From Microbacterium rhizosphaerae (GTDB lineage: Bacteria > Actinomycetota > Actinomycetes > Actinomycetales > Microbacteriaceae), in NCBI RefSeq assembly GCF_034120055.1, contig NZ_CP139368.1, forward strand, positions 2,046,001 to 2,110,000: a DNA stretch of 64,000 nucleotides. The letters run 5' to 3'. Positions within the stretch are counted from its first letter, which is position 1. Each line of letters starts with the position of its first letter. Shown piece after piece: positions 8,640 to 17,553 of this stretch. The notes under the pieces are model-generated. The model was given only the letters and a program-made list of their open reading frames with translations, did not search any database and was not told the origin of the DNA. The translations under genes were made by a program, and so were the position numbers.

Positions 8640-8933
8640 TCAGCGGCCGCGCGGCTCGATCGTGATGCGTCCGCCCTCGATGCGGCCCGACCCGCGGCCC
8701 TTGTCGCCCGGGGCCGGCGCCGGTGCCGGCACCTCGACCTGTGCGCGCCACTCGGCGTTCGCCTCCTCGGCGCTCGGACGCCATACCGCGTCGAAGCCGC
8801 CGCCGACACCGCCCATGCCGCCGCCGGAGGCCCGGCGTCCGCGCTCGGCACGCGCGATGCGCGGTGCCAGCGCCACGATGACCGCCCCGGCGATCAGCGC
8901 GGCGGCCGCAACCGTCCAGGCGATGGCGTCCAT
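8640..8933 (-). CDS. small single-pass membrane protein directly downstream of a tRNA
   Basis: A 97-residue protein with one N-terminal transmembrane helix (AWTVAAAALIAGAVIVALAP), a basic stretch RIARAERGRRA, a Gly-rich linker and a Pro/Ala-rich cytosolic tail. I do not recognise a family. Its ATG at 8933 is separated from the 3' discriminator base of the upstream tRNA by a single C, so there is no room for a ribosome-binding site. After tRNA processing the mRNA would be leaderless. Confidence 0.68.
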   Translation of the reverse strand: MDAIAWTVAAAALIAGAVIVALAPRIARAERGRRASGGGMGGVGGGFDAVWRPSAEEANAEWRAQVEVPAPAPAPGDKGRGSGRIEGGRITIEPRGR

Positions 8934-8934
8934 G

Positions 8935-9008
8935 TAGGGCGGGTGGGACTTGAACCCACGATCGTCGGGTTATGAGCCCGCTGCCTTGACCAGCTTGGCC
9001 ACCGCCCC
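8935..9008 (-). tRNA. tRNA with CAU anticodon (Met or Ile2)
   Basis: A 74-nt cloverleaf on the minus strand. The acceptor GGGGCGG pairs with CCGCCCT, giving a G-U first pair. The D-arm is GCC/GGC, the anticodon stem is GCGGG-CTCATAA-CCCGA, and the T-arm is GTGGG-TTCAAGT-CCCAC with discriminator A. The anticodon is CAU. Three G-C pairs flank the anticodon loop, as in initiator tRNAs, but the D-loop is not initiator-like. Elongator Met and lysidine-modified Ile2 cannot be told apart here. Confidence 0.88.
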
Positions 9009-9046
9009 CTGTGCTTCGAGCCTACCGGCGACGCCCGGGCCGGTCG

Positions 9047-11050
9047 TCACATGTGCGCGGCGATGTACGAGTACTTGACGAACACCTCGGCCGCGAGCCC
9101 GGCCTCCTCGAGAACTCCCTGGACGGCGGTCAGCATGTATTTCGCATCCCAGCCCATGAACAGGAAGTGGGTGTCGTCGAGCGTGTCCCAGTGGCCGTTC
9201 CACGCCTGGGCCTCGTAGATGGGGCCGCCGCGCCGGGCGCTGAAGGCCTCGACGTCGCCGCGCGAGTCGGCCCACAGCCGTTTGAAGACGCGATTGAACA
9301 GCGCCTTCACGTCGTGCACCTCCCAGTGCTCGCCGCGGTATTCGGTGTAGTCGAACTCGCGCTGCCATCCGCGCGGCCAGCCGCGCCGGCGAACCGCATC
9401 CAGGATCGGGGTGAGGCCGTCGTCGTCGATTCCCTCGATCGCCGGGCGGGGCCACACCTCGACGAATCGATCGGTCAGGCGCGAGGTGCGTTGCGAGATC
9501 GCCGCCGTGCCCCAACTCTCCGGCATCGCGGCGTCCCGCGAGTCGGCGATGGCGCTCCGTGCGTACACCGTGCGCGCCTCCGGATACGACACCCCGAAGG
9601 CGCGCTCGGCGAGGGGCGCCTCCAGCAGCACGAGGTTGCCGAGCGTCTGGGCGAGCGCGCGGTGGCTGTTCTGCTCGTCCTCGGTGTACTCGCCCCACGT
9701 GCGCATGCCGTCGGCGGTCCACGCGTCGCCGGGGGCGAGGGGGAGGATGTGCGCGACCTCCAGGTCGGCGGCATCCCTCACGTCGCTCAGACGCGAGAGG
9801 ATGTAGGCGGCGTGCGGCAGCTCGCCGTACTTCAGCGCCATCCGCACGCGCTCGTCCGACGGGGTGATGCGGGCGATCGCGTGAACCAGCTCGGACGGGC
9901 CTCCCATGCGCGCGCGGCACAGCCGTGCGACGATCCGCTCGTTGCCGATACCGACGACCGTGCGCCGCACGAGCAGCGACTGCACGAGCTCGAGGAGGGC
10001 GATGAGCTCCGCCTTCGACAGGTCGCCGCGCGCGTGGTCGCGGTAGCCGCGCATGGTCAGAGGCGAGATCGCGCGCCCGAAGGTGTTCACATAAGCGAGC
10101 TGGCGGGCGATGTCCGGGTCGCCCTCCTGCGTCGGGTCGGACAGGATGCGATACGCCTCGGAGTACTCGCGCCATTCGGCCGCGTGCGCACGCAGCGTCG
10201 CCAGGTCGAGCCGGGGGAACTCGTGGCGGAACGCGTCGTACACGCCGTGCTCGCCGGCGACGGCGACCTCGCGGCCCGTCTTCATGACGAGGTAGTGGCG
10301 CCAGAACGGACCGATCGCATCGCCCGTGTTGCGTTCGATCGGAAGCCAGTACTCGTCCTCGATCTCGTTCTGCTCGGCGTGCGACAGCCCCATCAGCACG
10401 TAGTTGTGGATGAGCTCGTGGTCGCGCAGGGGCGCGCCGGTGGAGTTGAGGCTCTCGAAGATCTGCTGGGCATTCGCATCCGCGCCCAGGGTGATCGAGA
10501 CGTGCTCGAGCTTCTGGAGGCCGCGCCACACGCGGGGCACCTCGTCGAGGCCCACCTGACTGCGGAAGAACGCGTAGTTGTCGTCGAAGCGCGAGTCGCG
10601 CAGGTCGTCGCCGTCCTCCCGGACGTCGAGGACCACGCTGCGGAAGACGTCCGCCCACTCGCGATGCGGACGCAGCTTGGTGCGCTTCCCGCCGTCGTGC
10701 ACCAGGACGCGCGCGAGATCCGTCGCCAGCGCGTCGTCGTGCTCCCGCACGGTGTGGTGCAGGGCGGCGACCAGCAGCATCAGGGTCGTGATGCGCTGCT
10801 GACCGTCGATGAGCACCAGCTCCGTGGTGCCGCTCGCGGCGCTCTCGGTGGAGAGGATCGAGCCGATGAAGTGGGTGTGGGCGTCGTCGGAGTCGCCCAC
10901 GGCGCGGATGTCCGCCAGCAGCTGCTCGCACCCGCCGATGTCCCATCGGTACTGCCGCTGATACACGGGGACCACGATCGTCGAGTGTCCTGCTGCGAGC
11001 CAGCCGATCGTGTTGACAGCGGTGGCATCGACATTCGCAGCAGTGGCCAT
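9047..11050 (-). CDS. DUF262/DUF1524 (GmrSD-like) nuclease-type protein
   Basis: A 667-residue protein combining a DUF262 ParB-like NTPase domain and a DUF1524 HNH-type domain, as in the modification-dependent restriction protein GmrSD and related defence proteins. Residues 27-36 (VPVYQRQYRW), 81-86 (IDGQQR) and 198-214 (FESLN..GAPL..HELI) are DUF262 signatures. Residues 434-437 (HILP) with H463 and LGNLVLL (470-476) fit DUF1524. A further region of about 120 residues at the C-terminus is rich in aromatic residues (WNGHWDTLDD, FMGWDAKYML) and I do not recognise it; it may be a sensor or DNA-reading domain. The gene stands alone, upstream of a tRNA. A role in phage or foreign-DNA restriction is inference from the family. 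Confidence 0.85.
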   Translation of the reverse strand: MATAANVDATAVNTIGWLAAGHSTIVVPVYQRQYRWDIGGCEQLLADIRAVGDSDDAHTHFIGSILSTESAASGTTELVLIDGQQRITTLMLLVAALHHTVREHDDALATDLARVLVHDGGKRTKLRPHREWADVFRSVVLDVREDGDDLRDSRFDDNYAFFRSQVGLDEVPRVWRGLQKLEHVSITLGADANAQQIFESLNSTGAPLRDHELIHNYVLMGLSHAEQNEIEDEYWLPIERNTGDAIGPFWRHYLVMKTGREVAVAGEHGVYDAFRHEFPRLDLATLRAHAAEWREYSEAYRILSDPTQEGDPDIARQLAYVNTFGRAISPLTMRGYRDHARGDLSKAELIALLELVQSLLVRRTVVGIGNERIVARLCRARMGGPSELVHAIARITPSDERVRMALKYGELPHAAYILSRLSDVRDAADLEVAHILPLAPGDAWTADGMRTWGEYTEDEQNSHRALAQTLGNLVLLEAPLAERAFGVSYPEARTVYARSAIADSRDAAMPESWGTAAISQRTSRLTDRFVEVWPRPAIEGIDDDGLTPILDAVRRRGWPRGWQREFDYTEYRGEHWEVHDVKALFNRVFKRLWADSRGDVEAFSARRGGPIYEAQAWNGHWDTLDDTHFLFMGWDAKYMLTAVQGVLEEAGLAAEVFVKYSYIAAHM

Positions 11051-11190
11051 CGTGGTGCTCGTCTCCCGGCTTTCGTGTGTGCTCTCCGTGCCCGCTCGCG
11101 CCGGCCACGCCGCATCCCAGTCTATTCGCGGGGATTCGCGCGGCCCTCGGTGCGCTTATTCACGGTCCATCGTTCCGGGGCCGGCAAGGA

Positions 11191-11218
11191 CCCCGGGATA
11201 GGCTTGCCTTACCCGGGG
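11191..11218. promoter_or_regulatory. 28-bp palindrome with an iron-box-like core
   Basis: Perfect 7-bp arms, CCCCGGG at 11191-11197 and CCCGGGG at 11212-11218, enclose an inner dyad AGGC-TT-GCCT. The core TAGGCTTGCCTTAC (11199-11212) resembles half to three quarters of the DtxR/IdeR consensus TTAGGTTAGCC..ACC. It ends about 41 bp before the ATG of the putative Fe(II) oxygenase. It may be an operator; a hairpin role in the leader is the alternative. Confidence 0.5.
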
Positions 11219-11259
11219 CCTGTAAAAACTTCGCTCGCCCCCGACGAAAGGTGATCCGC

Positions 11260-12033
11260 ATGGGTTACATCAAATCCGCAGCCCTCGAGGAGACCGGCTA
11301 CGTCGTCCTCGACAGCTACAACCAGGAGCTCGACCCCAAAGAGTGGCTCGACATCGAGTACAACGACTGGAAGTCCTCCGGCGACACGCGCTTCGCGCCG
11401 CTGGCCAGCGCCTTCGGCGAGATCGAGTGCAACGGCTTCTGGAACCACAAGCCGCCGCGCACCGACAAGGACGGCGTCTGGATCCCGTCGCAGGTCGAGA
11501 AAGCGCCCAACCTCACCCGTCGCGCGCAGGAGCCGGGCGCGAACGTCGGCCGCTGCCGCGTCATCGAGCTGCAGCCCAACACGTACGGCGACTGCCTGTA
11601 CAACCTGCACCAGGACGACAACAACCGCCTGAACCCGGACGGCACCGGCTGGGTCGTGCGCGGCTTCTTCAACCTCACCGACGACAAGGACAGCTTCTTC
11701 GTCCTGCGCGAGAACCGCACCGACCCGGCGGGCGAGGTGCGCATCGCCCTCCCGGCGGGCGCCCAGCTCATCGTCGACACGCAGCGTCTGTGGCACGCCG
11801 CGACCCACCCGGGCCCCGACCCGCGCTACTGCCTCATCACCTCGTGGACGTCCGGCCCGGAGCTCGACGCGTACATCGAGAAGTACCACGGAGTGAACCG
11901 GGTCGAGAGCTACCCCGTGTCGCAGGACATCCTCGACGCCGGCTACGCCGAGCAGGCGCGGAAGGATGCGGCTCGTGCCGCGTACTACGCCGCCAAGGGC
12001 CAGGCCGAGGTCCAGGCCATGAGCGAGGCCTGA
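11260..12033 (+). CDS. putative Fe(II)/2-oxoglutarate-dependent oxygenase-like protein
   Basis: A 257-residue soluble protein with no family I can name with certainty. It contains H117-Q-D119 in YNLHQDDNN, a distal His in RLWHAATH (H179), and R189 ten residues later in PRYCLITSW. HxD...H...R with this spacing is the metal and 2-oxoglutarate binding pattern of double-stranded beta-helix dioxygenases, so this assignment is inference from motif geometry. The C-terminus is an Ala-rich charged helix. ATG at 11260 follows GAAAGGTGATCCGC, a good Shine-Dalgarno sequence. A large palindrome with an iron-box-like core precedes the gene, which would fit an iron-related role. Confidence 0.6.
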   Translation: MGYIKSAALEETGYVVLDSYNQELDPKEWLDIEYNDWKSSGDTRFAPLASAFGEIECNGFWNHKPPRTDKDGVWIPSQVEKAPNLTRRAQEPGANVGRCRVIELQPNTYGDCLYNLHQDDNNRLNPDGTGWVVRGFFNLTDDKDSFFVLRENRTDPAGEVRIALPAGAQLIVDTQRLWHAATHPGPDPRYCLITSWTSGPELDAYIEKYHGVNRVESYPVSQDILDAGYAEQARKDAARAAYYAAKGQAEVQAMSEA

Positions 12034-12049
12034 TCCTCGCACCCCGCGA

Positions 12050-12085
12050 AACGGCGGCCCCGGTCGAAAGACCGGGGCCGCCGTT
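12050..12085. terminator. bidirectional intrinsic terminator
   Basis: A perfect 16-bp stem, AACGGCGGCCCCGGTC with its complement, closed by a GAAA tetraloop. It lies between the convergent putative oxygenase and S53 protease genes. The T-tract is weak on both sides. Confidence 0.8.
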
Positions 12086-12102
12086 CCCTGTGAGATGCGG
12101 GT

Positions 12103-14031
12103 CTACGGTGCCGGAGCAAGCCACCCGGCACGGGCGCTGCCCCAGCCGGTCGAGGAGTCCCAGCCGGGCCCGACGGTCAGGGACGTCGCGGCCCCGTTGA
12201 ACGTGCGAACCGAGTAGAGGTACCCGCCGGATGCGTCCAGTCCGTTGGCGAAGTCGACGCGGATGTCGCCGGCATCCACCCCGGCCCCGGTGACGTCCTG
12301 GAATCCCGTGTGGTTCTTGTAGATGAGCTGGTTCAGGAGGCCGAGGCCGCCTCCGCTCGCCTGTGCCTTGATCGCCGTCATCCCGGCGAACAGCGGGGCG
12401 GCCAGGCTGGTCCCGCCGATGCGGTACGTGTCGTAGGCCGCCGTGCCGGTGAAGGACTGGGTCTGGCCGACGAGCATGCCCGTCGTCGGGTCGGCGTCCA
12501 TCGAGACATCCGGCAGCGCACGCCCGCCGTTCGGGCTCACGATGCCCGCATCGGTCTGGTACGTCGGCTCGGGGAAGTTCGACGAGTAGCCGCCGCCGCC
12601 GCCGTAGAGGAAGTCGGTGACGAGTGACCAGTCGGAGGCGCCCTTCGCGAGCGAGTACTTGCTGGTCTGCCAGCCCGTCTCGCCGACGACGCCCGCCTGC
12701 GTGATCTCCGTGGACGTTCCGCCCACGCCGGTGACGTAGGGATCGGATGCCGGGAAGTCGGTCTGCGGCGAGCCGAGCGCGGTCGCCTCATCGCCGTTGT
12801 CGCCGGTGGAGAACACGTAGCTGATGCCCTCCATCGCGCCCTGCAGGAAGGCGGCCTCATAGGCCAGCGCAGTGGACGGCCGCACGTTGTCGCCGGCGTC
12901 GCCCCACGAGTTGGAGACCACGCTGACCTTGGCTTCGTCGTTGATCCGGGCGAAGGTGTCGAGGAAGTCGGTGTCGTAGCAGCTCTTGGAGGCGTAGTAG
13001 CGGATGCCGGCCGCCGGTGCCATGGCGTGCACCGCTTCGACGTCGAGCGTCTGCTCGCCGTACCACCCCGACGCGTCGCACTGGCGCTGCCCGGTGTTCA
13101 CGCGCGTGAACGAGCCCGGCAGGCTCTGCGTGAACTGCCCGGGGGCGAAGGCGCTGTCGCCGGTGTCGGTCGCGTAGCGGTTCGCATCCGATTCGATGGT
13201 CGGGGATGCGTACGCGTCGACGATCGCGACGGTCACCCCCCGGCCGTTGGCGCCGGATGCCGCTCCGGCCTCGTACGCACCCCGCAGCTGCGGTCCCGTG
13301 TAGCCGCACGGCGCGAAGGCGAGCGCGGCGCCGTTGAACAGCGGAAGAGTCGTGCCGTCCGGCGTCGGCGTGTTGGTCTGCGTCTCGGATCCGTACCACT
13401 GCGAGCACGGAGTCGCGTTGCGGAAACCGTCCGAGGGAGGCGACGGCTTCTGAGTGTGCGGCACGTTCGTCTCCGGCGTCGTGTCCAATCCGGAGACCGC
13501 GAGCACGGCTCCGGCCACGGAGTCGGGTGCCTGCAGCGGACCTGTGGGAGCTTGGACGCTCAGGCCGTCGTGCGTGTAGTTGGCCATCGACACGCCGAAG
13601 GCCTTCGTCGCCGCGGCCACGTTGCCGGTGATGTCGATGTAGCGACCGTGGGGCTCGACTGCTGCGACGCTCATGCCCGCGCCGGTCAGCCAGGCGCTGA
13701 CGGCGTCGACGGTGCTGGACGTCGCGTCGTAGCGCGCGTGGAAGGCCGCCGGCGAGAGGAAGTGATGATAGCTGCCGGATCGCGGCGTGGAGACCGCTGT
13801 CGCGGCGGCCGCCAGCGCGGCCAGGCCGCCGTTCGGCGAGAGGTAGACACGGGCTTGCACCGCCGCCGATGCCGAAGGGGCGCCGGTCTTCTTGCCGTGG
13901 CTGAGCCAGCCCGGAGCCGAGTCGGGAATGGTCTTCTCGGCCGGGGCGGCATTCGCCGCCATCGGTACGGAGAGCGCTGCGACGACGGCTGCGACCGCGA
14001 CGAGTGCCCCTCCCATCATGGTTCTGCGCAT
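12103..14031 (-). CDS. secreted S53 (sedolisin/kumamolisin-type) serine-carboxyl peptidase
   Basis: A 642-residue secreted protease precursor. A Sec signal peptide occupies about residues 1-28 (basic MRRTMMGG start, then an Ala/Val core ending ANA-AP). An activation-type prodomain spans about 30-190, with the typical HHFLSPAAFHARY segment. In the catalytic domain the Glu/Asp pair is seen in GEQTLDVEAV (E326, D330), the oxyanion Asp in SNSWGDAG (D378) and the nucleophile in GGTSLAAP (S542). The C-terminal FQDVTGAG segment is probably the calcium site. S53 enzymes are usually acid proteases acting outside the cell. Several Cys pairs suggest disulfides. It is convergent with the putative oxygenase across a terminator. 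Confidence 0.93.
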   Translation of the reverse strand: MRRTMMGGALVAVAAVVAALSVPMAANAAPAEKTIPDSAPGWLSHGKKTGAPSASAAVQARVYLSPNGGLAALAAAATAVSTPRSGSYHHFLSPAAFHARYDATSSTVDAVSAWLTGAGMSVAAVEPHGRYIDITGNVAAATKAFGVSMANYTHDGLSVQAPTGPLQAPDSVAGAVLAVSGLDTTPETNVPHTQKPSPPSDGFRNATPCSQWYGSETQTNTPTPDGTTLPLFNGAALAFAPCGYTGPQLRGAYEAGAASGANGRGVTVAIVDAYASPTIESDANRYATDTGDSAFAPGQFTQSLPGSFTRVNTGQRQCDASGWYGEQTLDVEAVHAMAPAAGIRYYASKSCYDTDFLDTFARINDEAKVSVVSNSWGDAGDNVRPSTALAYEAAFLQGAMEGISYVFSTGDNGDEATALGSPQTDFPASDPYVTGVGGTSTEITQAGVVGETGWQTSKYSLAKGASDWSLVTDFLYGGGGGYSSNFPEPTYQTDAGIVSPNGGRALPDVSMDADPTTGMLVGQTQSFTGTAAYDTYRIGGTSLAAPLFAGMTAIKAQASGGGLGLLNQLIYKNHTGFQDVTGAGVDAGDIRVDFANGLDASGGYLYSVRTFNGAATSLTVGPGWDSSTGWGSARAGWLAPAP

Positions 14032-14150
14032 CCAGGATCCTCCAGATGTTCCTTCAGGGCGTCGGGCGGTTGCACGACGATGCGAACGTACGCCCGTGCG
14101 GCGGGCTCATTCAGGAGTCTCGGCATTTCCATAGGGATGGAACTACATGC

Positions 14151-14180
14151 TTGTCATTCCCGTGTGTTCTGCGCCATAAT
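14151..14180 (+). promoter_or_regulatory. sigma-70-type promoter of the DUF3145 gene
   Basis: -35 TTGTCA at 14151-14156 and -10 CATAAT at 14175-14180, 18 bp apart. About 75 nt of leader follow, ending in the Shine-Dalgarno AAGGAGAG before the ATG. Confidence 0.65.
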
Positions 14181-14257
14181 GGCCGCGAGAACCGAACAAC
14201 CGCCACGTGGCTCCGATCAGGTCGTAGGGGAAGACGCACCTGAGACAAGGAGAGAAC

Positions 14258-14761
14258 ATGGCGACGACATCAGCGCGCGGCGTGATCTTCATCCACTCCG
14301 CGCCGAAGGCACTGTGCCCGCACCTCGAATGGGCCGTCGGCCGGGTGCTGGGCCGAGGCACGAGCTTCGAGTGGGCAGACCAGCCGGTGCTGTCCGGCAG
14401 CCGGCGCGCGGAATTCTACTGGGAGGGCCCGGCGGGCACCGGCGCGGCTCTGTCCACCGCGATCCGCGGGTGGGAGCATCTGCGGTTCGAGGTGACCGAA
14501 GATCCCACGCCGCGCAGTGACGGCGGCCGTTGGCTGCACACTCCGGGGCTCGGCATCCATTACGCGCAGACCGACACGGCGGGCAACGTCGTGATCGGGG
14601 AGGACCGCATCCGCTACGCGATGGAGGTCGCCGGGGGTGACATGCGCGAGCTGGAGCGCGAACTCGACATCGCGCTCGGCGCTGCATGGGACGAGGAGCT
14701 CGAGCCGTTCCGCCACGCGAGCGACGACGCGCCGGTCGTCTGGCTTCACAAGGTGGGCTAG
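14258..14761 (+). CDS. DUF3145 family protein
   Basis: A 167-residue protein matching the actinobacterial DUF3145 family (starts with RGVIFIHSAPKALCPHLEWA, followed by WEGPAGTGAALSTAIRGWEHLRFEVTEDP). Function is unknown, but in actinobacteria the gene is regularly found next to the type II fatty-acid synthase cluster, as here, where it is convergent with fabF. A link to lipid or cell-envelope metabolism is inference from context. A clear promoter and a strong Shine-Dalgarno precede the ATG. Confidence 0.9.
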   Translation: MATTSARGVIFIHSAPKALCPHLEWAVGRVLGRGTSFEWADQPVLSGSRRAEFYWEGPAGTGAALSTAIRGWEHLRFEVTEDPTPRSDGGRWLHTPGLGIHYAQTDTAGNVVIGEDRIRYAMEVAGGDMRELERELDIALGAAWDEELEPFRHASDDAPVVWLHKVG

Positions 14762-14879
14762 GCGCACGCACAGCGAACATCGAGCGAACGTCAGCAGGAT
14801 TCAGGCAGGTGGAGGCGCCAGTATCGGCGGTCGGAGGACGACATTCCCGGAAGCCGACAAAACGTATCGCCTGCCTGAC

Positions 14880-14917
14880 ACGGAAGAAGCCCCCGGACAA
14901 CCGGGGGCTTCTTCCGT
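14880..14917. terminator. bidirectional terminator between DUF3145 and fabF
   Basis: A 17-bp perfect stem (ACGGAAGAAGCCCCCGG and its complement) with an ACAA loop. The arms supply a CTTCTTCC tract on either strand. Confidence 0.85.
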
Positions 14918-14934
14918 AGGCCGGCAGGCGCGGA

Positions 14935-16173
14935 TCAGACGTTCGTGAACGCGGCGACGGCGTTGTGGCCGCCGAAGCCGAACGAGTTGCTGATCGCCAG
15001 CTGATCGCCGGACCCGAGCTCCTGCGCCGAGCCCGACACGCGGAACGGCACGGCCGGGTCCTGCGTGCTGATGTTGATCGTCGGGGGCGCAACGCGGTCG
15101 CGGATCGCGAGGATCGTGAAGATCGCCTCGAGAGCGCCGGTGCCGCCGAGAAGGTGTCCCGTGGAGGCCTTGGTGGCCGAGACGGGGATGTCGTCGACCC
15201 GGTCGCCGAAGACCGCCTTGAGCGCCTGGTACTCGTTGGGGTCTCCGACGGGCGTCGAGGTCGCATGGGCGTTGATGTGCGTCACGTCGTCGACGGATGC
15301 GCCGGCCATGTCGAGCGCGAGATTGACGGCCCGGGCGGCGCCGTGGCCCTCGGGGTCGTTGGCGGTGATGTGGTAGGAGTCCGCGGTGACGCCGCCGCCG
15401 ACGACCGCGGCGTAGATCTTGGCGCCGCGGGCACGCGCGTGCTCCTCGGTCTCGAGGATGAGCACCGCGGCGCCCTCGCCCATGACGAAGCCGTCGCGGT
15501 CGACGCTCGTCGGGCGCGACGCGGTCTCGGGGTCGTCGTTGCGGCGCGACAGGGCCTGCATGGCCGAGAACGCCGCGATGGTGACCGGATGGATGACGGA
15601 CTCGGTGCCGCCGGTGATGACGACGTCGGCCTTGCCTTCGCGGATGTGCTCGATGGCGTTCACGATCGCCTCGGTGCTCGACGCGCAGGCGCTGGCGACG
15701 GTGCGCGCGTACGCGCGGGCGTTGAACTGCAGCGAGAGGTTCCCGGCTGCGGCATTGGGCATGAGCATGGGGACCGACATCGGCATGACGCGCCGGATGC
15801 CCTTCTCCTGCAGTGTCTTCCAGCCGTCCAGGAGCGTCCACAGGCCGCCGATGCCGGTGGCGAAGTCCACGCCGAGTCGCTCCGGCTCGACCTCGGGGCT
15901 TCCGGCGTCCTCCCACGCTTCGCGGGCGGCGACGAGCGCCAGCTGTGCCGACGGATCGAGGCGCTTGGCGATCGGGCGCTCCAGCACCGTGTCGGGGCGG
16001 ACCTTCGCCGTCGCGGCGAAGCTGACGGGCAGCTGATACTCGTCGATCCAGTCGACCTCGAGAGTGTGTGTCCCGGACGCGCCGTCCAGGAGCGCAGACC
16101 AGCTGTCGGGGACCGTGCCGCCGAGCGGAGTGGTGGCGCCGATGCCGGTGACGACGATGCGGGAGTTGCTCAT
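14935..16173 (-). CDS. fabF: beta-ketoacyl-ACP synthase II
   Basis: The elongating condensing enzyme of type II fatty-acid synthesis, 412 residues, condensing malonyl-ACP with acyl-ACP. The active-site Cys is in VASACASSTEAI, the two catalytic His residues in HINAHATSTPVGD and STGHLLGGTGA, and the C-terminal glycine-rich segment is NSFGFGGHNA. It is the last gene of the leftward fasR-fabD-fabH-acpP-fabF series, separated from acpP by 55 bp. Confidence 0.97.
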   Translation of the reverse strand: MSNSRIVVTGIGATTPLGGTVPDSWSALLDGASGTHTLEVDWIDEYQLPVSFAATAKVRPDTVLERPIAKRLDPSAQLALVAAREAWEDAGSPEVEPERLGVDFATGIGGLWTLLDGWKTLQEKGIRRVMPMSVPMLMPNAAAGNLSLQFNARAYARTVASACASSTEAIVNAIEHIREGKADVVITGGTESVIHPVTIAAFSAMQALSRRNDDPETASRPTSVDRDGFVMGEGAAVLILETEEHARARGAKIYAAVVGGGVTADSYHITANDPEGHGAARAVNLALDMAGASVDDVTHINAHATSTPVGDPNEYQALKAVFGDRVDDIPVSATKASTGHLLGGTGALEAIFTILAIRDRVAPPTINISTQDPAVPFRVSGSAQELGSGDQLAISNSFGFGGHNAVAAFTNV

Positions 16174-16228
16174 GTGGTGGAGGATCCTCGGGATCGTGGG
16201 TGGGGGCCGAAGCCCCCACCGGGAGTGA

Positions 16229-16477
16229 CTACGCCTGGTTCGACGTGATGTAGGTGACGGCGTCGCCGACGGTCTTGAGGTTCTTGACCTCGTCGTCCGG
16301 GATGGTGACGCCGAACTTCTCCTCGGCGTTGACGACGATCGTCATCATCGAGATCGAGTCGATGTCGAGGTCGTCCGTGAACGACTTCTCGAGGGTGACC
16401 TCGTCGGCCGAGATGCCGGTCTCGTCGGTGATGAGCTCCGCGAGTCCGCCGAGGACCTCGTCGTTCGTGTATGCCAT
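16229..16477 (-). CDS. acpP: acyl carrier protein
   Basis: An 82-residue acidic four-helix carrier. The phosphopantetheine attachment Ser lies in DDLDIDSISMMTIV. It carries growing acyl chains for the neighbouring FabH, FabF and FabD proteins. The Shine-Dalgarno ACAGGAGAA precedes the ATG. The length matches the family. Confidence 0.97.
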   Translation of the reverse strand: MAYTNDEVLGGLAELITDETGISADEVTLEKSFTDDLDIDSISMMTIVVNAEEKFGVTIPDDEVKNLKTVGDAVTYITSNQA

Positions 16478-16551
16478 GGGGTTCTCCTGTTCGTAGGGGA
16501 TCTGAGGCCTGGGGCAGGCCGGTGTTCAGTTTAGGGTCGGGGGTCCGCCGC

Positions 16552-17553
16552 TCAGGGAAGAACGACCACCTGCGCGCTGAACACGAGTCCGGCGCCGAAT
16601 CCGATCTGCAGGGCGAGTCCGCCGCTGAGCTCGGGGTGCTCCTCGAGGAGCCGGTGGGTGGCCAGCGGGATGGAGGCCGCCGACGTGTTGCCGGTGGTCT
16701 CGATGTCGCGGCCGATCATGACGGTGTCCGGAAGCTTCAGCTGCTTGGCGAACTCGTCGATGATGCGCATGTTGGCCTGGTGGGGGATGAACGCGGCGAG
16801 ATCGGATGCCTCGATCCCGGACACCTCGAGCGCCTGTCGCGCGACCTTCGCCATCTCCCAGACCGCCCAGCGGAAGACCGCCGGACCCTCCTGCCGGAGC
16901 GTCGGCCAGGGCGCCTCGCCGTCGCGGAACTCGGTGAGGGTGTGGTTCATGCCGACGACATCGGCCTTCGAGCCGTCGGAGCCCCACACCGTCGGGCCGA
17001 TGCCCGGGGTGTCGCTCGGGCCGATGACGGCAGCGCCTGCGCCGTCGCCGAGAAGGAACGAGATGCTGCGGTCCGTCGGGTCGACGATGTCGCTCAGCTT
17101 CTCGGCGCCGACCACGACGGCGTAGTGCGCGACGCCGCTGCGGATGAGGGCGTCGGCCTGGGCCACGCCGTACGAGAAGCCGGCGCACGCGGCGTTGACG
17201 TCGTAGGCGGCGGCCGGCGTCGTGCCGATGCGATCGGCGACGATGGCGGCCACGGACGGCGACTGCTTGGGATTGCTGATCGTGGCGACGATGACCGCGT
17301 CGATGAGCGACGGATCCACGCCGGAGCGCTCGACGGCCTCACGGGCGGCATCCGTCGCGAGCTCGACGGCGGTCGTGTCGTGGTCGGCGCGGACGCGCGT
17401 GATGATGCCCGTGCGCTGACGGATCCACTCGTCGCTCGAGTCGATCGGCCCGACGAGATCGTCGTTGGGGACGTAGTTCTCACCGCGGGCGGCGCCGTAC
17501 GCGTAGATGCGCGTGTGCGCTGCGCCGGTCGGCTGGTTCAGTGTGGCGGTCAT
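16552..17553 (-). CDS. fabH: beta-ketoacyl-ACP synthase III
   Basis: FabH, 333 residues, starts fatty-acid synthesis by condensing an acyl-CoA primer with malonyl-ACP; in actinobacteria branched primers are common (family knowledge). The catalytic Cys is in NAACAGFSYG, the His in FIPHQANMRI and the Asn follows in the GNTSAAS segment. Its ATG overlaps the fabD stop by 4 bp (ATGA), so the two are translationally coupled. Confidence 0.97.
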   Translation of the reverse strand: MTATLNQPTGAAHTRIYAYGAARGENYVPNDDLVGPIDSSDEWIRQRTGIITRVRADHDTTAVELATDAAREAVERSGVDPSLIDAVIVATISNPKQSPSVAAIVADRIGTTPAAAYDVNAACAGFSYGVAQADALIRSGVAHYAVVVGAEKLSDIVDPTDRSISFLLGDGAGAAVIGPSDTPGIGPTVWGSDGSKADVVGMNHTLTEFRDGEAPWPTLRQEGPAVFRWAVWEMAKVARQALEVSGIEASDLAAFIPHQANMRIIDEFAKQLKLPDTVMIGRDIETTGNTSAASIPLATHRLLEEHPELSGGLALQIGFGAGLVFSAQVVVLP

